Positions 7,169 to 10,904 of a stretch of 10,904 bases of DNA are shown one piece after another. The first letter of the stretch is position 1. Every line of letters starts with the position of its first letter. The stretch comes from an uncultured Steroidobacter sp. (GTDB lineage: Bacteria; Pseudomonadota; Gammaproteobacteria; Steroidobacterales; Steroidobacteraceae), in contig CAMLEO010000247.1 in the NCBI GenBank assembly GCA_946478975.1, positions 1 to 10,904 on the forward strand. The letters run 5' to 3'. A program made the translations under genes and the position numbers. The notes under the pieces are model-generated. The model did not search any database, was not told where the DNA came from, and saw nothing but the letters and a program-made list of their open reading frames with translations.

Positions 7169-7986
7169 GAAGCTCGGCGCTCCGTGCCTGGCTTCGCGAG
7201 CCGTTGGTTCATTTCATCGCCGCCGGCTTGGTTTTATTCATTGCCGGCGAAGTTCACCGCGCGCACGTCGACGCTCACCGCATCGTCGTCACGCCTGAAC
7301 GCGAAGCTCACCTCGCGGCTCGTTACGAGTTGCAGTTCGGAGCGCGGCCGGATGAGCGAACGTTAGCGCTGCTGGTCAAGCGCGATGTCGAGGAAGAAAT
7401 GTTGTTCCGTCGCGGCATCGCGCTGGAGCTGGATAAAGACGATGAGATCGTCCGGCGCCGGATCGTGCAGAAGATGAGATTCCTGCTGGAGGATCTCAGC
7501 GCGCCGGTCGAGCCGAGCGATGCCGAGCTCAGCGCCTACTATCAATTGCACGCCGCGAGATATGCCGCGCCGGTGCGGCTCACGTTCAGTCATGTTTACT
7601 TCGCGGCTGATGAGGAGCGTGCCGCCCGGGCGCTGCAGCTGTTGTCGAGCGGGAAAAAGCAGGCGAGCGACCTCGGCGCTCCCTTCCCCGATCAATATCA
7701 CTTCTCCGGTTACGAGCCGGAACAAATGTACCGTCTGTTCGGACGCACCGAATTCTCCGAGGCAGCGTTATCAGCGCCGCTCGGACGTTGGGTGGGGCCG
7801 TATCGATCGGCCTACGGATGGCATCTCGTCCGCGTGGACGCTCGTTCCGAACCGCAAACGCTGCAACTCGCGAGCGTGCGTGATCGGGTGCGCACCGACT
7901 ATCTGCTGGATGCGCAGGCTCGCACCAACGCCACGGCGTTCAACGCGCTGGCACGCGAGTACGCGGTCGTTCGCGAGCGGTCATGA
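7165..7986 (+). CDS. Membrane-anchored parvulin-like (PpiC-type) peptidyl-prolyl isomerase
   Basis: A 273-residue protein. The frame is open far upstream inside the sulfatase gene, but the ATG at 7165 overlaps the sulfatase stop (ATGA), has GAGG five bases upstream, and puts a basic N-terminus directly before a membrane helix (about 13-29). The soluble part should be periplasmic. An alpha-helical chaperone-like region runs about 40-135 (EIVRRRIVQKMRFLLED, then EPSDAELSAYYQLHAARY, typical of SurA/PpiD-type proteins). The parvulin-like part runs about 136-226 (VRLTFSHVYFA at the first strand; WVGPYRSAYGWHLVRV at the last). The mid-domain glycine-rich GG.LG.F motif of active parvulins is not evident, so it may be a chaperone with weak or no isomerase activity. 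Its position between two exported proteins suggests a dedicated foldase for operon products. A general periplasmic foldase is the alternative. Confidence 0.85.
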   Translation: MRSSALRAWLREPLVHFIAAGLVLFIAGEVHRAHVDAHRIVVTPEREAHLAARYELQFGARPDERTLALLVKRDVEEEMLFRRGIALELDKDDEIVRRRIVQKMRFLLEDLSAPVEPSDAELSAYYQLHAARYAAPVRLTFSHVYFAADEERAARALQLLSSGKKQASDLGAPFPDQYHFSGYEPEQMYRLFGRTEFSEAALSAPLGRWVGPYRSAYGWHLVRVDARSEPQTLQLASVRDRVRTDYLLDAQARTNATAFNALAREYAVVRERS

Positions 7987-8996
7987 AGCGCCTGGCCGCA
8001 CAGCTCTGCGCGGTTTGTTTAGTTTTGATCCTGAGCGCATTGATCGCGCCCGCCGCCTCGGCGCATGAAGTGCGTCCGGCGTTTCTCGAAATCACCCAAT
8101 CCGACGCGAGCAGTTATCGCATCGTGTGGAAGCAGCCGACGCTGGGCGACCGCGCCGTCCGCCTGGTGCCGCACATCTCCAACGGCTGGCTGGAACAGGA
8201 TCCTAAAGATCAGTACGCCTCGGCCGGCTTCCTGATTCGCACCTGGAACATTCACGCGTCCGATTCGACGCTCGCCGGCAGCTCAATCTCCATCGAAGGC
8301 TTGCAAGACACGATCACCGATGTGCTGGTCCGCATCCGGCTGCTCGACCAGCAGCCGATGGATGTGATCCTGCGGCCGGAGAATCCGCAGGTGCAGGTGT
8401 CACCGCAGATGCGAGCTTCCGTGCCGGTGTTTTTCATCCACGGCATCGAACACATCCTGGCGGGCTTCGATCATCTGCTGTTCGTGCTCGGGCTGCTGCT
8501 GATCGTGCGCGATCGCTGGATGTTGTTGAAGGCCGTCACGGCGTTCACTGCCGCTCACAGCATCACCCTGGCGACCGCGATGATTGCGAAGGTGAGCTTG
8601 CCCGGTCCGCTGGTCGAAACACTGATCGCGCTGTCGATCTTGTTTCTGGGTGTCGAAGTTCTGCGCGCACAACGTGGCGGGTCGAGCCTCACCGTGCGTC
8701 ATCCTTGGGCGGTGGCGTTCTTTTTCGGTTTGTTTCATGGCATGGGATTCGCGAGCGGGCTGGCGGCGCTGGGTTTTGCATCCAACGATCTGCTGGCCGC
8801 GCTCGTGTTCTTCAACTTGGGTGTGGAAGCCGGGCAGCTGGCATTCATCGCAGCGGTGTTCGTGATCGAGCGCGCGCTGTCGTTGCTGCGATTCAATCAG
8901 CCCGCGCTGCGCGTAACGGTCCCTGCCTATGTCGTGGGGATCGCAGGCGCGTATTGGACTTTCCAGACCGGGGCAGCACTGTTGGGTATTTCATGA
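7983..8996 (+). CDS. HupE/UreJ-family membrane protein (putative metal permease)
   Basis: A 337-residue protein whose ATG overlaps the PPIase stop (ATGA at 7983-7986). A signal peptide ends at about residue 27 (AASA/HEVRP), so the mature chain would begin with His28-Glu29. A periplasmic beta-rich domain covers about 28-145. The C-terminal half carries six or so membrane helices with the HupE/UreJ_2-type polar motifs: FIHGIEHILAGFDHLLFVLG (His153, His157, His164), FTAAHSITLA (His192), LGVEVL (Glu225), FGLFHGMGFASGL (His252) and FNLGVEAGQL (Glu282). HupE and UreJ proteins are tied to nickel supply for hydrogenase and urease, and His-rich membrane motifs support metal handling. No hydrogenase or urease gene is present, so the metal and customer here are unknown; the downstream DUF3604 protein is the obvious candidate customer. 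That last step is inference. Confidence 0.9.
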   Translation: MKRLAAQLCAVCLVLILSALIAPAASAHEVRPAFLEITQSDASSYRIVWKQPTLGDRAVRLVPHISNGWLEQDPKDQYASAGFLIRTWNIHASDSTLAGSSISIEGLQDTITDVLVRIRLLDQQPMDVILRPENPQVQVSPQMRASVPVFFIHGIEHILAGFDHLLFVLGLLLIVRDRWMLLKAVTAFTAAHSITLATAMIAKVSLPGPLVETLIALSILFLGVEVLRAQRGGSSLTVRHPWAVAFFFGLFHGMGFASGLAALGFASNDLLAALVFFNLGVEAGQLAFIAAVFVIERALSLLRFNQPALRVTVPAYVVGIAGAYWTFQTGAALLGIS

Positions 8997-10904
8997 TGAA
9001 AACATTTGGTCTGCGGCAGAAGCTCGGCTTTGGGATCGCGACGGCATTGTTTGTTACAGCAGCCGGCGCTGCGGATACGAACAGCCAGGGTGCACCGGAC
9101 CAGCGCCGTGTGTTTTTCGGTGAGCTTCATCTGCATACGTCGCTGTCGTTGGATGCCTGGGGATATGGTTCGAGACTGCTGCCCGCCGATGCCTATCGCT
9201 TCGGGCGCGGCGAGACTGTGATGGTGCCGGCAACGCAGGTCGCGAAAGAGCAGGGCCTGCCTGTCACCGAGGACGTGCCTGCGAAGCGTCCCTGGGCGCT
9301 GGACTTCATGGCGGTGACCGATCATTCCGAAAGTGTCGGCACGCTGGTGCCGCTGGAAGATCCGAACAGCGAATTCTCGAACAGCGAGGCGGGCAAGAAG
9401 ATCCTCGCCGATCCTCCGCTGGGGCATCGTCTGAAGATCCAGTCGCGCAACGGCAAAGCCGTGCTGCCGCCGGAAATGAAGGATGCCAAGGTGATTGGCG
9501 ATGCGTGGGAGCTGACCAAGAAGGCGGCGAACGATTATTACCAGCCGGGCAAGTTCACCACCTTCATCGCCTATGAGTGGTCCTCCAACCCCGACGGCAA
9601 GAACCTGCATCGAAATGTTATTTTCAACGCCGACCATGCGCCGCTGCCGTATACGGCCGACGAGTCGACTCGTCCGGAGGATCTGTGGTCGTATCTCGAC
9701 AGCGTGCGGGCGCAGGGCATCGACGTGATCGCGATTCCTCACAATGGCAACGCGTCGGGCGGGCTGATGTTCGATTGGAACATGAGCGACGGCAAACCCA
9801 TCGACGAAGCCTATGCGCAGCGACGTGCGACCAACGAGCCGCTGACCGAGATCGTGCAGATCAAAGGCCAGTCCGATACGTTGCCGATTCTCTCGCCCAA
9901 TGATGAGTTCGCCAGCTTCGAAATCTTCGACAAGCTGCTGGGCCCTTCGGGTACGCCGGGCACACCGCCGGGCAGTTACATCCGCGATGCATTCGGCCGC
10001 GGGCTGCTGATTCAGTCGCGTGTCGGTGCCAATCCTTTCAAGTACGGTCTGGTCGGCTCGGCGGACATTCACAATGCGCTGAGCACCAGCGATGAAAACA
10101 CATCGGCCGGTGGCCAGTTCGGCATCGATCCGGCAACGATGCTGCCGCGTGGCGAGCGGGCCCGCGCATCGCTCGGCATGCGTTCGACCACTGCCGCATC
10201 TGACGCGACGCCGCCGACGCGTGCTTCCGAAGCCGAGCGCATGTCCATCGTCGAACGCAGTTCCGCCGGACTGACCGGCGTGTGGGCGCAAGAGAACACG
10301 CGCGACGCCATCTTCGCGGCGCTGAAGCGGAAGGAAACATTTGCCACCTCCGGTTCGCGCATTCGGGTGCGGATGTTTGGCGGCTGGGACTTCCAAGGCG
10401 ACTTGATGAAACACAAGCAATGGGTCACGCAGGCTTACGCGCGCGGTGTGCCGATGGGCGCGGACCTGCCGGTGAAGCCGAAGAAGGCGTCGAAGCCGCA
10501 ATTCGTCATCGAAGCGTTGAAGGATCCGGAGGGTGCCAACCTGGATCGCATTCAGATCATCAAGGTGTGGCTGGACGGCGCGCAGTACAAGGAACGAGTG
10601 TTCGATGTCGCCGTCGCCGGCGATCGCAAGATCGATCCAAAGACCTATCGCGCGCCGCCGATCGGCACGACGGTCAATCTGCAAACGGCCACGTACGAGA
10701 ACCGGATCGGCGCGCCCGTGCTCAATGCCGTGTGGTCGGATCCCGAGTTCAACGCCAGGCAGCCTGCTGTTTACTACGCGCGAGTGCTGGAGATTCCGAC
10801 GCCGCGCTGGAGCACGATATTGGCAGTGAAGAATGATCTGCCGATTCCGTCCGAGGTTGCAGCAACGATCCAGGAGCGAGCATGGTCATCGCCCAGAGCG
10901 CCAG
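8993..10904 (+). CDS. DUF3604 family exported protein (PHP-like metal-site motifs), 3' end outside window
   Basis: The frame is open from ATG 8993 (overlapping the HupE stop, ATGA at 8993-8996) to the window edge, giving 637 codons with no stop. A signal peptide ends near residue 27 (TAAGAA/D), so the protein is exported. The N-terminal FFGELHLHTSLSLDA (His46, His48) and VTDHSES (Asp110, His111, Glu113) resemble the metal-binding motifs of PHP phosphoesterases. Further likely ligands are Glu195 (YEWSS), His206, His250 (IPHNGN) and Asp358/His360 (GSADIHN). The DUF3604 hallmarks SAGLTGVWAQENTRDAIF (W431, E434) and FATSGSRIRVRMFGGWDF (around 451-465) follow. The end of the visible frame, ATIQERAWSSP, matches how these proteins usually finish, so few residues are probably missing. 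Biochemical function is unproven; a metal-dependent hydrolase or phosphodiesterase is the best inference. A second ATG follows immediately (8996), so the start could be one codon later. Confidence 0.93.
   Translation, partial: MMKTFGLRQKLGFGIATALFVTAAGAADTNSQGAPDQRRVFFGELHLHTSLSLDAWGYGSRLLPADAYRFGRGETVMVPATQVAKEQGLPVTEDVPAKRPWALDFMAVTDHSESVGTLVPLEDPNSEFSNSEAGKKILADPPLGHRLKIQSRNGKAVLPPEMKDAKVIGDAWELTKKAANDYYQPGKFTTFIAYEWSSNPDGKNLHRNVIFNADHAPLPYTADESTRPEDLWSYLDSVRAQGIDVIAIPHNGNASGGLMFDWNMSDGKPIDEAYAQRRATNEPLTEIVQIKGQSDTLPILSPNDEFASFEIFDKLLGPSGTPGTPPGSYIRDAFGRGLLIQSRVGANPFKYGLVGSADIHNALSTSDENTSAGGQFGIDPATMLPRGERARASLGMRSTTAASDATPPTRASEAERMSIVERSSAGLTGVWAQENTRDAIFAALKRKETFATSGSRIRVRMFGGWDFQGDLMKHKQWVTQAYARGVPMGADLPVKPKKASKPQFVIEALKDPEGANLDRIQIIKVWLDGAQYKERVFDVAVAGDRKIDPKTYRAPPIGTTVNLQTATYENRIGAPVLNAVWSDPEFNARQPAVYYARVLEIPTPRWSTILAVKNDLPIPSEVAATIQERAWSSPRAP

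Noticed and set aside
8927..10684. A 585-codon open frame on the minus strand opposite the DUF3604 gene
   Set aside because: Its translation is Arg/His/Gln-rich with no recognisable domain, and it mirrors the codon pattern of the clear DUF3604 gene. Long antisense frames are common in GC-rich DNA.
1..10904. Mobile elements, CRISPR arrays, tRNA genes
   Set aside because: I saw no transposase or integrase frame, no regularly spaced repeats, no terminal inverted repeats and no tRNA-like cloverleaf; base composition looks even throughout except for the short A/T tracts at 2437-2460.

Overview
The window is GC-rich, densely coding proteobacterial chromosome. The STN-type TonB-dependent receptor with its own FecI/FecR pair, the terminal-Phe outer-membrane barrel, the Tat-exported sulfatase and the GH3 enzyme point to a Gram-negative glycan- or organosulfate-scavenging bacterium. 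A gammaproteobacterium near Steroidobacter/Xanthomonadales or an alphaproteobacterium near the sphingomonads would fit; this is an inference from protein style, not a phylogenetic result. There are no tRNA or rRNA genes, insertion sequences or CRISPR arrays, and no obvious foreign segment.

Layout. (1) 3-830, plus strand: the C-terminal part of a GH3 beta-glucosidase-like enzyme, cut by the window edge. Its stop overlaps, tail to tail, the stop of the next gene. (2) 824-2394, minus strand: an ECF sigma factor (FecI-like) followed by its membrane anti-sigma/regulator (FecR-like), joined by an ATGA stop/start overlap. (3) About 2395-2570: the divergent intergenic region, which holds a conspicuous repeated GTCGGG element with A/T tracts and a strong ribosome binding site for the receptor. 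(4) 2571-10904, plus strand: a tightly packed run of five genes: STN/TonB-dependent receptor, Tat-exported sulfatase with C-terminal HEAT-like repeats, membrane-anchored parvulin-like PPIase, HupE/UreJ-type membrane protein, and a DUF3604 (PHP-like) exported protein that runs off the right edge. The first junction has a 2-nt gap and the next three are ATGA overlaps, so the block is almost certainly one translationally coupled operon.

How it may work together. The receptor carries the periplasmic signalling (STN) domain, and the sigma/anti-sigma pair sits divergently beside it. This is the classic layout of cell-surface signalling: ligand at the receptor leads to FecR, then to release or activation of the sigma factor, then to transcription of the receptor operon. 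The ligand is unlikely to be simply ferric siderophore, because the operon encodes a sulfatase and is flanked by a GH3 glycosidase; a sulfated glycan, glycoside or sulfate ester is the simplest guess. The last three genes (foldase, HupE-like possible metal permease, DUF3604 possible metallo-phosphoesterase-like protein) look like a sub-module for making or metal-loading an exported enzyme. That part is inference and is the most interesting open question in the window.
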